DNA of 5,268 nt from Chloroflexota bacterium (lineage in GTDB: Bacteria; Chloroflexota; Anaerolineae; Anaerolineales; Anaerolineaceae), in the NCBI GenBank assembly GCA_011053085.1, contig DSBE01000279.1, positions 1 through 5,268 on the forward strand, read 5' to 3'. This document shows positions 5,255-5,268 of the stretch, in pieces. The notes under the pieces were generated by a model. It was not told the origin of the DNA. It saw nothing but the letters and a program-made list of their open reading frames with translations, and searched no databases. A program made the position numbers and the translations under genes. Position 1 is the stretch's first letter; every line of letters starts with the position of its first letter.

Positions 5255-5268
5255 AGATAGTAATGGAA

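Overview
The window looks like a piece of a bacterial chromosome. It most resembles an anaerobic Chloroflexota (Anaerolineae-type) genome. This placement is an inference from remembered family resemblance (the DUF3828-like lipoprotein pattern and the SLC13 permease with RCK domains) plus the mid-range base composition; nothing here proves the taxon. No rRNA, tRNA, CRISPR array or insertion sequence was found.

Layout: a partial lipoprotein gene of the DUF3828 type runs off the left edge on the minus strand (1-413). Upstream of it, also on the minus strand, is a large SLC13/DASS-type permease with four tandem RCK_C (TrkA_C) domains (580-2928). A 345-bp divergent intergenic region (2929-3273) follows. 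It holds an outward-facing -10 box for each side, a perfect 12-bp palindrome inside the plus-strand promoter, a leader of about 217 nt, and a strong intrinsic terminator placed before the next gene. That gene (3274-4716, plus) encodes a PLP-dependent beta-eliminating lyase of the tyrosine phenol-lyase/tryptophanase family. Next come a perfect 14-bp inverted repeat with a 14-nt spacer (4753-4794), a promoter-like -35/-10 pair, and a small gene of unknown function (4842-5141, plus). The right edge is AT-rich, with three TTAA cores spaced exactly 10 bp apart just before a TATAAT box.

How the parts may work together: the lyase family makes pyruvate and ammonia from aromatic or other amino acids, and the divergent transporter family moves carboxylates or other anions. 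A shared catabolic role is possible but not shown. The two most striking points are the terminator between promoter and lyase start, which suggests conditional attenuation or a small RNA, and the loss in the lyase of several residues normally conserved around PLP and the monovalent cation, which suggests a changed reaction. The permease also departs from its family at both substrate/Na+-site motifs and can only start at a GTG with no ribosome-binding site.
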